In this document: piece after piece, positions 19,725 through 28,134 of the stretch
Numbering within the stretch: position 1 is the first letter of the stretch
Layout: each line of letters starts with the position of its first letter
DNA from: Ignavibacteria bacterium
GTDB taxonomy: Bacteria; Bacteroidota; Ignavibacteria; Ignavibacteriales; Ignavibacteriaceae
DNA: 64,000 nt
Reading direction: 5' to 3'
Assembly (NCBI GenBank): GCA_021286645.1
Contig: JAJTBZ010000008.1
Span: forward strand, 50,150 to 114,149
Translations under genes and position numbers: made by a program
The notes under the pieces: model-generated
The model's database searches: none
What the model was told of the DNA's origin: nothing
Seen by the model: the letters and a program-made list of their open reading frames with translations, nothing else

Positions 19725-22700
19725 TTATTTTGTATTTGAGTCTTTTTCTATTTTTTCAAGATACTTCTTAATCAATTCTTCATAATCACGCGAGTATCCT
19801 TCTTTTTGCGCGCGAATAATCTCATCTCTCAATTTATTCTCTTTGGCTTTTTGTTTTTGTAACTCCGCGGGCGACTGGCGGTTTACATTATTACCGGTAA
19901 ATGATTCCCGTTCTTTTTCAAAGTCCCTTTCATTTGCCGAGCGTTGAATATCCAACATTTTCGAAAGAATCCGTTCCTGTTTTTGAACCAAAGCGTCGTC
20001 GGCTTTATTTGTCCTCATCTCCGAGATCACCTCTTCCATTTGACGGGTGATATCGTTCAGGTTTCCGGGCAATTTTTTTGATTGTCCGGAAAACCGGGCT
20101 TCTTTCTCTAACTGCTCCATTGATTTTTTTATCAATTCCTGTTGTTGGGCCAAACGCTGCATTTGAGCTTGTTGCTGCGCCGAAAGCTGCCCATTCCCGC
20201 CCTGCATAAGTTTTTGAGTCATGTTATTCAGGCTCATTTGCTGGCCTGACATTTTGCCTAATTGCTGCATTAATGACATCATGCCGCTGCCTTGGCCGCC
20301 ACCTTGCTGCATCATGCTTTCCATGCCTTGTTTTAGCATATTGGCCGCGTGGTTTAATGACTCCATTGCAGAGTTTTGTTGTATATTGGCAGCCGAACCA
20401 TTCCTGTTTTGCAGCGATGTGATAGCATTTTCCATTTGACGGCGTGCATCCCCCATTTCTTTTCCCATCTCGGGGGTAATAGCGAATGTTTTTTGCGCTA
20501 ATTTACCGAGTGATTGCATTACATTATCGAGGTTCCCCCGGATATTATCTTGCTTGCGGGCGTTTTCTGAAAATAGCATTTTTGATTCTCCCTGGCCCGA
20601 TGCTTTTTTAAGTTCTTCTTCCTGCTTAGACAGCGAAATAATATCATTCACTGCACGTAACATATCCTTTAAAGTTTGCATTTGCTGCTGCTGCATCATG
20701 GAATTTTGCAGAGATTGAAGATTTTTTCTCGTTTTCTGCATGTTCCTTGCTATTTGTTGCTGCTTTTGCCGGGAAGATGATTTATTGCCTGATTGCATTT
20801 CCTGCTGTGCTTCCTGAGAGAGTTCATCGTTATTGTCATCTGATAACTCTTTTTCCAGTTGTTCCATTTTATCGTTTGGCATATCCTGGAATTTTTTCAT
20901 CCGCTCTGCAAGTTGCTTCATTTCAGCTTCAAGCTGCCGGGTTTGCTCGCCAATTTCTTTTTGCCGTGCTATATCTTCTTTCGTTGCGGACTGATTCTTT
21001 TGTTTGCTCTGCTCCTCACTAAGCGTGTTTTGCTGTTTTTCAATATTTTCTGTCTCTTTAACAAGTTCATCCATTTTTTGTTCTATTTGAACTCGTTTTA
21101 ATAAATTCAATGTGCGTTCGAGACTTTTTTGAATCATTTCTTCATCAAACTTCATATTCGCAAGGTCTTGCTGAATTTGCTTCCGATCTAAGTTCTGTAG
21201 TGATTTTTGCAGGCGCTCCATTGCTTTCTTCATCTCTTCACTACTAAGCTCTTTCATCAGATTTTGCAGCTCAAGATATTTTTCTAATGTTTCTTTAGAA
21301 AGCAAATTGTTCTTCTGCAGATCAGAAGTCGCTTCTTTTAATTCTTTTCGGGTTTCCTCTGCCTTTTTTTGCAGATCATTAAAACGTTTAACCGCATCCT
21401 GAATTTTTTCTTTCTCATCCCACGAAACGGATTGTTTATCCTTACGTAAATCACGGCTTAATTGTTCAATATCTTTCTTTAATTCCTGAGCATCTTTAAC
21501 AGTATTTCGAAGGGTATTTTCTGCCTTTTCCTGCATCTGATCGTTATGGCTGTACAATTCCTGAAGGCTTGGTACTCTTACAGTCATTTCCGGTGAACGA
21601 GCCTTTTGGGGGCCATTAACATTGTTATTATCGGCAAGCTCCAGATAAAAGGAAACGATATCGCCCGTTGCAAGATTCATCGGTGAAAGATTCCAAATAA
21701 ATTGAGTAATCTGTTCGCCTTTTTGTTTGCCTATTGGTAACGAGATGGATTCATAGCTGCTTTGCGGCTGCTCGTATCGGGAAGCACTTAATCGATAGAA
21801 AAGTTTTAGATACGTAAAACCATAATCATCTGATATACGGGTATTAATAGCAAGACGTTGTTCATTTGAAAGCACCGAGTTGATTCCGGGTGACAGGACT
21901 TCAATGAGCGGGGGGGAATCATACATCATAGAGATAGTATAATGCACGGGATTTTCATTTGAGTTGTTTTGAAAATCATTCAAATTAATATAGTATCGCA
22001 TTCCGTTTAATATTCGCTGAATCCCTGTAGCAGTAGCAGCAGTGATACTAAGTGGATGCCTCAACGTATCATCAGCAACTATATACGCGCTTTTGAGCTG
22101 CTTTGAACCCGTGACCGTAAATCGAATATTTGTCCCTGGTAATACAGTTATATTTCCGTTATCCTGCATTTGAACTGAGGGCAAACCCGTATAAGCCGGG
22201 GGAGTAACACTGATTGAGAAACTGGTAATGACAGGTTTATCGATAACCGTTACTAAATATTTTTCACTTTCTATGCCCTCTGCCTCAGCATAGTATGCCA
22301 AATTGGATTTTACATTTTTCAAAGAAAACCGAAAGAGTCCAAGGCTATCCGGGGAAATTGAAAGAATAGTCGGTGAAGTTTGTTCTTTATCCTTGCTATA
22401 CAATTTAAATTGACGTGGTGAAGGCCCTAACGTGAAGATAGTGCCGTCAATTGAAGTTCCCCTTACAATAGAGCAATTCCCTGGTGCGATTCTGATAATA
22501 AATTTTTGGGGAGGAGTAAAGACATGCTGGTATAATAAAATTCTGCCGGCAGCTTCACGAGCTTCGGTGCTAGCTAATACAAAGAATAAAACCAGAATTC
22601 CCGTAGGCACTGCCACCCTGATGAGTTTTTTTAATTTGCGGGTATCAAGTGTCGCACTAAAATCAAGCGGGGCAATCTCTGATTCAACTTGTTTAATTGC

Positions 22701-23087
22701 CGCCAGAGTGAACGGATTATTACTGTTAATCTCACTTTCAGCTATTTGCAACGCATTCAGCAGTTTATCCTGAATTACCGGGAATGCAGCCCCCGCGGCT
22801 AAAGCAAATTTCGCCAGTGAATCTTTAGTAACAGGCAGGTAGAGCAGGAACAGATATCTGAAAATAAAAAGGCCTACAGCTGCGACAGAAATTAAAATCC
22901 ACGAAAAGAATATGATGGTTCTGAATGCGCATCCGGTATGAAAAACCATCTCCCAGATCACTGCAAAAAAGAATGATAGCGATGAAAGGAGGGTAAAGAT
23001 TTGGAGTCCCTCGTAAACCCGGATTTTCAGAGAATCATGATAGAAGGTAATAATCTTCTTTTTTATATACGTAATAGAATCTTGCAT
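19725..23087 (-). CDS. DUF4175-type membrane-anchored coiled-coil protein
   Basis: An 1120-residue protein. The first 200 residues contain three hydrophobic segments (about 30-50, 57-80, 155-172), followed by a likely extracytoplasmic Ig-like region (about 195-510, e.g. SISVTPPAYTG). From about 520 to the end it is almost entirely charged coiled coil rich in Lys, Glu, Gln and Met, including a Gln/Met/Gly-rich patch (about 890-1010). This layout matches the DUF4175 family of Bacteroidota and Chlorobi-related bacteria, whose role is unproven. In that group such genes often sit with DUF4159, MoxR and DUF58 genes; here DUF4159 is immediately upstream (9-nt gap). Confidence 0.82.
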   Translation of the reverse strand: MQDSITYIKKKIITFYHDSLKIRVYEGLQIFTLLSSLSFFFAVIWEMVFHTGCAFRTIIFFSWILISVAAVGLFIFRYLFLLYLPVTKDSLAKFALAAGAAFPVIQDKLLNALQIAESEINSNNPFTLAAIKQVESEIAPLDFSATLDTRKLKKLIRVAVPTGILVLFFVLASTEAREAAGRILLYQHVFTPPQKFIIRIAPGNCSIVRGTSIDGTIFTLGPSPRQFKLYSKDKEQTSPTILSISPDSLGLFRFSLKNVKSNLAYYAEAEGIESEKYLVTVIDKPVITSFSISVTPPAYTGLPSVQMQDNGNITVLPGTNIRFTVTGSKQLKSAYIVADDTLRHPLSITAATATGIQRILNGMRYYINLNDFQNNSNENPVHYTISMMYDSPPLIEVLSPGINSVLSNEQRLAINTRISDDYGFTYLKLFYRLSASRYEQPQSSYESISLPIGKQKGEQITQFIWNLSPMNLATGDIVSFYLELADNNNVNGPQKARSPEMTVRVPSLQELYSHNDQMQEKAENTLRNTVKDAQELKKDIEQLSRDLRKDKQSVSWDEKEKIQDAVKRFNDLQKKAEETRKELKEATSDLQKNNLLSKETLEKYLELQNLMKELSSEEMKKAMERLQKSLQNLDRKQIQQDLANMKFDEEMIQKSLERTLNLLKRVQIEQKMDELVKETENIEKQQNTLSEEQSKQKNQSATKEDIARQKEIGEQTRQLEAEMKQLAERMKKFQDMPNDKMEQLEKELSDDNNDELSQEAQQEMQSGNKSSSRQKQQQIARNMQKTRKNLQSLQNSMMQQQQMQTLKDMLRAVNDIISLSKQEEELKKASGQGESKMLFSENARKQDNIRGNLDNVMQSLGKLAQKTFAITPEMGKEMGDARRQMENAITSLQNRNGSAANIQQNSAMESLNHAANMLKQGMESMMQQGGGQGSGMMSLMQQLGKMSGQQMSLNNMTQKLMQGGNGQLSAQQQAQMQRLAQQQELIKKSMEQLEKEARFSGQSKKLPGNLNDITRQMEEVISEMRTNKADDALVQKQERILSKMLDIQRSANERDFEKERESFTGNNVNRQSPAELQKQKAKENKLRDEIIRAQKEGYSRDYEELIKKYLEKIEKDSNTK

Positions 23088-23096
23088 AGAAGTTTA

Positions 23097-23759
23097 CTAT
23101 TGCGTTAACGAAAACAGAACAATATTCGCTCCAAATTTGAGAGCTTCGAGACGTTTTTCTTCGGGGTCATGGTGAACATCAGGGTCGGCCCATCCATCAC
23201 TGGGGTTGGATTCAAAAGTGTAATACACGCACAATCTGTTTTTAACGAAAAGCCCGAGTCCCTGCGGCGGTTTATCATCATGCCGGTGGGTTTTTGGTGG
23301 CCCGGCAGGGAAGTTGAACAGGATATGATACATAGGATGAGAGAACGGGAGTTCAGCGAAATCCTGATCGGGAAAAACTTTTTTCATTTCGCGCCGTAAT
23401 GCTTTGTCAAGTCCGTAATCATCATCTATATATAGAAAGCCGCCATTTTCCAGATACTTCCGGAGTCTCTCGACTTCCTGGCGAGTGAAGTTGACATTAC
23501 CGTGCCCGGTCATGAATAAAAACGGGAAGTTAAAAATATCGTCTGAGGCCAGATCGACAAATTTATACTCAGGAATAACTTTTAGATTCGTGTTTTTCTG
23601 TAAAAAACGCATAAGGTTAACATCGGCAGAAGGATCATTGTACCAATCACTACCACCTCCGAACTTTAGCCTGATAATTTGAAAACCGGCCGACTGGGCA
23701 GAAAGAACTCCGGCTAAAAAAATAACGAGTAAAAGCACTATTCTGAATATTTTATTCAT
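23097..23759 (-). CDS. DUF4159 domain secreted protein
   Basis: A 220-residue protein beginning MNKIFRIVLLLVIFLAG with a signal peptide ending near AQSA, then a domain with GGGSDWYNDPSADVNLMRFL, FLFMTGHGNVNFT and GGFLYIDDDYG. These are DUF4159 features; the fold is thought to resemble class I glutamine amidotransferase-like domains. An in-frame ATG seven codons upstream (23780) exists, but 23759 leaves a proper signal peptide. It is the first gene of the minus-strand pair with DUF4175 and is divergent from the heptosyltransferase gene. Confidence 0.82.
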   Translation of the reverse strand: MNKIFRIVLLLVIFLAGVLSAQSAGFQIIRLKFGGGSDWYNDPSADVNLMRFLQKNTNLKVIPEYKFVDLASDDIFNFPFLFMTGHGNVNFTRQEVERLRKYLENGGFLYIDDDYGLDKALRREMKKVFPDQDFAELPFSHPMYHILFNFPAGPPKTHRHDDKPPQGLGLFVKNRLCVYYTFESNPSDGWADPDVHHDPEEKRLEALKFGANIVLFSLTQ

Positions 23760-23869
23760 GTACCCGCGAATTAATATCAATTAGTTAATCTAAAATAGAA
23801 GTTGAGTTCCTGTAAAACAAGTCATTAAATGGATAAATCCTTATAAAACAGCACTAAAATACAATATTC

Positions 23870-23902
23870 TGTGGCTTTCCGTTTAGCAAATTGATATATT
23901 TG
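23870..23902 (+). promoter_or_regulatory. Candidate Bacteroidota-type promoter for the waaF-waaA pair
   Basis: A TATATTTG element at 23895-23902 matches the Bacteroidota -7 consensus TAnnTTTG, with a weak -33-like TGTG at 23870-23873, 21 nt upstream. It lies about 70 nt before the TTG start at 23971. Confidence 0.45.
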
Positions 23903-23970
23903 CAACATGATTTTTTAATGGAAAAAAAATATTGATGATCGCGACTTTTATTCCGGGAGGAAAGTAAATT

Positions 23971-24966
23971 TTGAACCTGGACGGAATAAAGAAAATTCTG
24001 ATAATCAGGCTTAGCTCACTTGGTGATGTTTTGCTTACCACGCCTATGCTTCGTTCACTGCGTAAGCAGTTTCCGCAATCAATTATTGATTTTTGTGTTC
24101 GGGATAGTTTTAAGGATGTATTAATAACTAACCCACATATCAGCAATTTAATTGAATATTCCAAAGAGCCGGCCAGAATCGATGAGATAAAGGAGCATAT
24201 TGCAAAATCTGATTATGATCTTGTAATAGACCTTCAGAATAATTTGCGGAGTAAAGTGCTCGTCAGTAATTATAAGGGAAAAGTTTACAAATTCGGTAAA
24301 TATTCCCTCGAGAAATTCCTTCTGGTAAATTTTAAGATTAACCTGATGCGAACCCTTGATCCCATTCCCGTAAGGTATGGAAATACATTGCCAGGCCTGG
24401 TTATGGATGATGAGGGGCTGGAGTTTATTATTCCCGAAGGAATTAAATCGCAATTACCCGATACGAAAAATCTTATCGGGTTCAGTCCTGCATCAAGACA
24501 TTATACAAAGATGTGGCCCTATGAATACTTTATCGAATTGGGAGAGATTCTCAACTTGCATGGCTACAAAGTAGTTCTTTTTGGCGGTAAAGATGATAAG
24601 GCGGTGTGTGATATTATCGCAGCGGGAATTCAAGGCTCAATTAATCTTTGTAATGAAAACAATTTATTCCAAACGGCAGCAAATTTTACTTCAATACGCA
24701 CAATAATTGCAAATGATTCCGGTCTGATGCATTTAGCATGTGCCTTAAAGGTGCCAACGTTAGCCATATTTGGATCGACAGTTCGGGATTTTGGTTTTGG
24801 CCCTTATAAGAACAAAGCCCGGGTTATTGAAAATCCATTTATCACCTGCCGGCCCTGTTCGCATTTTGGACGCGATCGTTGCCCCAAAATGCATTTTAAT
24901 TGTATGATGACCGTTACTCCGGCCATGGTTTACCAATATATGTTAAAATTTCTCGGGGAATCATGA
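23971..24966 (+). CDS. GT9 heptosyltransferase (WaaF/RfaF-like)
   Basis: A 331-residue ADP-heptose:LPS heptosyltransferase. The N-terminus (KILIIRLSSLGDVLLTTPMLRSL) is the GT9 hallmark. The C-terminal half has IGFSPASRHYTKMWP, an NDSGLMHLACAL donor-binding motif and PTLAIFGST. The start is TTG at 23971, supported by a strong GGAGG at 23956-23960 with a 10-nt spacer; no ATG fits. It acts at the cytoplasmic face of the inner membrane in LPS core synthesis, overlaps the Kdo transferase gene by 4 nt, and complements the gmhA gene at 51561. Which heptose it adds is unknown. Confidence 0.87.
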   Translation: MNLDGIKKILIIRLSSLGDVLLTTPMLRSLRKQFPQSIIDFCVRDSFKDVLITNPHISNLIEYSKEPARIDEIKEHIAKSDYDLVIDLQNNLRSKVLVSNYKGKVYKFGKYSLEKFLLVNFKINLMRTLDPIPVRYGNTLPGLVMDDEGLEFIIPEGIKSQLPDTKNLIGFSPASRHYTKMWPYEYFIELGEILNLHGYKVVLFGGKDDKAVCDIIAAGIQGSINLCNENNLFQTAANFTSIRTIIANDSGLMHLACALKVPTLAIFGSTVRDFGFGPYKNKARVIENPFITCRPCSHFGRDRCPKMHFNCMMTVTPAMVYQYMLKFLGES

Positions 24967-26243
24967 AAGGGTTCTGGATTTTTCTTTACAGTTATACTGT
25001 AATTCCTGTATTACGGTTTGTTTTTATTATCCTTGGTATATTTAATGATAAAGTACGTAAGGGAATTGATGGCCGTAAACGACTTTTTGAGGAATTGATA
25101 TTAAAAGCTCAGGGTCTCGATAAGAACAGAAAGCTCGTTTGGGTACATTCCTCATCTCTTGGTGAATTTGAACAGGCAAAGCCAATAATTGAGTTTCTGA
25201 AAAAAAATTACCCGATAAATATTCTTGTAACGTTTTTTTCGCCTTCAGGCTATGAGAATGCAAAGAACTATCCTCTGGCTGATATTACATCATACATACC
25301 TTTTGATACTCCTGCGGATGCACAAAAATTTGTTGATATTTGTAATCCCTCGTTGGCATTATTTATTCGGTATGATTTATGGCCTAATCATGTGTATGCA
25401 TTATGGAAAAAACACATACCTGTTTTCCTGACTACTGCTACAATGGCAGATGGTTCGATGAGAAAAAGCATATTTGCAAGGGGTTTTCATAAACACTTAT
25501 ACGCGCAAATTGATAAAATACTGGCAATTACTGAAAAAGATGCCCGTAATTTTGCCGCTCTAATTCCTCAAAAAGATAAAATTGAAGTTGTTGGCGATAC
25601 CCGTTTTGATCGTGTGTATCAGATGTCTTTGATTGCCCGTGGTAAAAACCTGATTAATCCTGAAGTGATTAAAGATAAAAAAGTTGTTGTATTAGGCAGT
25701 TCGTGGCAGGAAGATGAAGAGGTTTTATTACAGCCGCTACTTACTCTGTTAAAATACGATACATCAATATTGGTAATTATCGCGCCTCATGAACCAAAAG
25801 TTTCTCATCTTGAAAGAGTAGAGCAAACAGTTACTGCTGCGGGATTCAGAACATTGCGCTTCTCCCAATTCGCACAGTATGATAATGAACCGGTAGTGTT
25901 GGTTGATTCAATTGGAATTCTGCTCACATTATATTCCTACGCGCATCTGGCTTTTGTTGGCGGCAGTTTTAAAAGTAATATTCACAATGTGCTTGAAGCC
26001 GCTGTTTACGGGGTACCGGTTATATATGGACCTAAAATATATAGTTCCCGTGAAGCAGGGCAGCTGGCAGAACTGGGCGGGGGATGTATTTTTACAAATC
26101 GCCAGGAATGCTATCGTTTATTGCGGACTTTGTTAAGTGACGAATCTGAACGTCAGCGTCGTGGGGCAATATCAAAGCAATTCATTGAAGACAATCTGGG
26201 CGCTACTGATAAAATCCTAAAGCATATAACAAATGTGTTATAG
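24963..26243 (+). CDS. waaA: 3-deoxy-D-manno-octulosonic acid (Kdo) transferase
   Basis: A 426-residue GT30 enzyme that adds Kdo to lipid IVA at the inner membrane. There is an N-terminal membrane anchor (about residues 2-22), then the GRKRLFEEL segment, HSSSLGEFEQAKPIIE and TFFSPSGYEN. The C-terminal domain has VLGSSWQEDEE, IIAPHEPKVSHLERVE and the AFVGGSF...HNVLEAAVYGVPVIYGP motif. The frame opens earlier, but the ATG at 24963 overlaps the upstream stop as ATGA and gives the normal N-terminus. Its stop abuts the stop of the convergent radical SAM gene with no intervening base. Confidence 0.94.
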   Translation: MKGFWIFLYSYTVIPVLRFVFIILGIFNDKVRKGIDGRKRLFEELILKAQGLDKNRKLVWVHSSSLGEFEQAKPIIEFLKKNYPINILVTFFSPSGYENAKNYPLADITSYIPFDTPADAQKFVDICNPSLALFIRYDLWPNHVYALWKKHIPVFLTTATMADGSMRKSIFARGFHKHLYAQIDKILAITEKDARNFAALIPQKDKIEVVGDTRFDRVYQMSLIARGKNLINPEVIKDKKVVVLGSSWQEDEEVLLQPLLTLLKYDTSILVIIAPHEPKVSHLERVEQTVTAAGFRTLRFSQFAQYDNEPVVLVDSIGILLTLYSYAHLAFVGGSFKSNIHNVLEAAVYGVPVIYGPKIYSSREAGQLAELGGGCIFTNRQECYRLLRTLLSDESERQRRGAISKQFIEDNLGATDKILKHITNVL

Positions 26244-27227
26244 TTAATTCCCGAAAGGATTCTCTCGGGAAACTTCAAATGACGGTCGATATGAATCCTT
26301 GCTTTCCATCTCTTGCAACCAGCCATTGGTTAAGCCGTATTTATCCAACAGTTTTACTACACGATTATATTCAGATTCACGTAATGGCCGGCTCAATAGC
26401 AGCTCATCATTTGCCTTGTAAATCGGGTAGTATTGCGCCATTAATGAAATAGTTACATCGGCACCGAGTTTAGTGCTGATAAATTTAAACACTTCCTCTG
26501 TTTCGCTCAGGTCATTTGGTAAAACGAGGTGGCGGATTATTAATCCATGATACAAAAGGCCATCGGAAATTAGCAATTCGGAACCCGTCTGGCGGTACAT
26601 CTCAGCGATAGCATCTGTAGCAGAAGTAAAATATCCAGGGGCTTTCGAATATTGCTCTCCATACTCATCGTTGCCATATTTCAAATCCGGCAGGTATATG
26701 TCTATTACTCCTTCAAACAGTTGCAGCATCTCAACCGAGTCATACCCGTTTGAGTTATACACAATAGGGAGGCGGAGTCCGTTTAGCGCAGCTATTTCGA
26801 TAGCTGCTATTATTGCAGGAGCATGATGGGTAGGTGAAACAAGGCCTATGTTATGGCAGCCGGAAGATTGCAGTTCGAGCATGATTTCGGCCAATCGCGG
26901 TATGCTTACTTCATACGCTCGCTCTTTTTTCCGGTTCTGACTTATTTCAAAATTCTGACAGAAAACACATTGCAAATTACAATTCCCAAAGAAAATATTT
27001 CCCGCCCCTTTCGTACCGCTTATTACCGGTTCTTCTCCATGATGCGGGCCATAAGAAGACACTATTGGCATGGCAGTAGAGCCGCAAACGCCAAAAACCC
27101 CGTTAGCCCGATCTACTTTGCAATTATGCGGGCAAACTGTGCAAGCGGAGTAAAAGCCCAAAGCGGTTTGGGCGCGGCGGTGTAATTCACCGCTTTGAGC
27201 AAGTTCAATATATCGTGGTGTAAACAT
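26244..27227 (-). CDS. PflX-type radical SAM protein
   Basis: A 327-residue protein of the COG1313 (PflX) group. An N-terminal cysteine region (CTVCPHNCKVDR...FGVCG, about residues 27-50) is followed by a radical SAM cluster motif CNLQCVFCQN, then a YNSNGYDSVEMLQLFEGVIDIYLPDLKYG stretch typical of this group. The frame extends 28 codons further upstream, but the ATG at 27227 starts at the conserved MFTPRYIEL. These proteins resemble pyruvate formate-lyase activases, but no pfl gene is nearby and the substrate is unknown. It stands alone on the minus strand. Confidence 0.85.
   Translation of the reverse strand: MFTPRYIELAQSGELHRRAQTALGFYSACTVCPHNCKVDRANGVFGVCGSTAMPIVSSYGPHHGEEPVISGTKGAGNIFFGNCNLQCVFCQNFEISQNRKKERAYEVSIPRLAEIMLELQSSGCHNIGLVSPTHHAPAIIAAIEIAALNGLRLPIVYNSNGYDSVEMLQLFEGVIDIYLPDLKYGNDEYGEQYSKAPGYFTSATDAIAEMYRQTGSELLISDGLLYHGLIIRHLVLPNDLSETEEVFKFISTKLGADVTISLMAQYYPIYKANDELLLSRPLRESEYNRVVKLLDKYGLTNGWLQEMESKDSYRPSFEVSRENPFGN
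26248..26271. terminator. Possible shared hairpin at the convergent waaA/PflX-like ends
   Basis: A 7-bp stem TTCCCGA/TCGGGAA with a 10-nt loop, just past the waaA stop and inside the last codons of the opposing gene. No U-tract follows, so this is weak. Confidence 0.35.
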
Positions 27228-27600
27228 TCTTTGCTTAAGTACAATTCTTAATTTGCAAGTGCCAATATACAAATATGTATTATAATAGCTATTTAATTGT
27301 AGCATGTTCATTAGGCCAGTGCATTTTTGAACAAATACATATAGACCCCGGACAATCTTTCAAATTTGTGGCTATTTGGAGGGAGCGGCTTAGAGCGTTA
27401 GAAAATAGAATTGGGCATTTCACCAATGATTTGGGTGCTAAATAAAACAGTTTGTGCATATATTCACTAAAAAGGTACAAATTTAATTTTAGTAATTCTT
27501 TGAAATCCTTGTTTTTTCTATATTTGTATGAAGAAACGAATTGAGTATGCAGGGCAGGTATAAAAACCTGGGCATTCCCCGAAATAAACGGATATATTAT
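27228..27600. other. Divergent intergenic region, no gene seen
   Basis: This 373-nt AT-rich stretch separates the divergent radical SAM gene and the small secreted protein gene. It holds a TATATTTG element at 27519-27526, compatible with a plus-strand Bacteroidota -7 box, though its nearest TTTG (27499) is spaced only 16 nt. An open minus frame spans 27289-27624 but has no conserved feature and no ribosome binding site. No RNA gene was recognised. Confidence 0.5.
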
Positions 27601-28026
27601 ATGAAGCATAAATACATATCGCATATTTTACTAATACTGATTGGATTGGTGTTTGCAGTTGCAAATATCAACTGCTCGGCAGCGTTAGATAATAGCGTTG
27701 TAATTAACAACGCTGCGGCAGCTACAATATATCTGAATATTTTTGGAAAGAATATCGCTGTTAAGCCCAGTGAAACTGTCACTATTCGGCAGGTTCCCAA
27801 AGGAACTTACTCATATGAAACGATGTACGAGAAACCTCCGATAGCGGAAAAGGCTGAATCGCAGGGTAAGACAACCGGTACAGTAATTATGGGGCCGGGC
27901 ACGCGAATTCAGTTCTTCTTTGCCAGTCGCTTGGATGTGATTGTGCAAAACGGCGTGAGCCAAACTACATATATTGTAAGTGTTACTATCTCAAGTTCAG
28001 ATAAAAACTCGGTTACCGGAACCTGA
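27601..28026 (+). CDS. Small secreted protein of unknown function
   Basis: A 141-residue protein starting MKHKYISHILLILIGLVFAV with a clear signal peptide; the following NINCSA could be a poor lipobox or a normal cleavage site. The mature domain (VVINNAAAATIYLNIFGKNIAVKPSETVTIRQVPKGTYSY) looks like a small beta-sandwich. An in-frame upstream ATG at 27547 or 27541 would add about 20 residues without improving the signal peptide. It lies 108 nt before the M28 peptidase gene. I do not recognise the family. Confidence 0.6.
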   Translation: MKHKYISHILLILIGLVFAVANINCSAALDNSVVINNAAAATIYLNIFGKNIAVKPSETVTIRQVPKGTYSYETMYEKPPIAEKAESQGKTTGTVIMGPGTRIQFFFASRLDVIVQNGVSQTTYIVSVTISSSDKNSVTGT

Positions 28027-28134
28027 GCGACGGGAGATAATGGCGGCACGTGAGTGTATCGGCCTATGATTACCCCACACAGTCAGAAAATTCCGGGTGA
28101 TTGATTATTTGTATTATACAATTCCGGAAGAACT

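Noticed and set aside
19725..21500. Repeated Gln/Met/Lys codons that could suggest a CRISPR or tandem DNA repeat
   Set aside because: The repeats are irregular, in frame and encode the DUF4175 coiled coil; there are no uniform spacers.
27247..27262. TGGCAC next to TTGC on the minus strand, resembling a sigma-54 promoter
   Set aside because: The two elements touch with no N4-N5 spacer, so RpoN could not recognise them.
27289..27624. Minus-strand open frame in the divergent intergenic region
   Set aside because: No conserved motif, no Shine-Dalgarno sequence, and it overlaps the start of the secreted protein gene.
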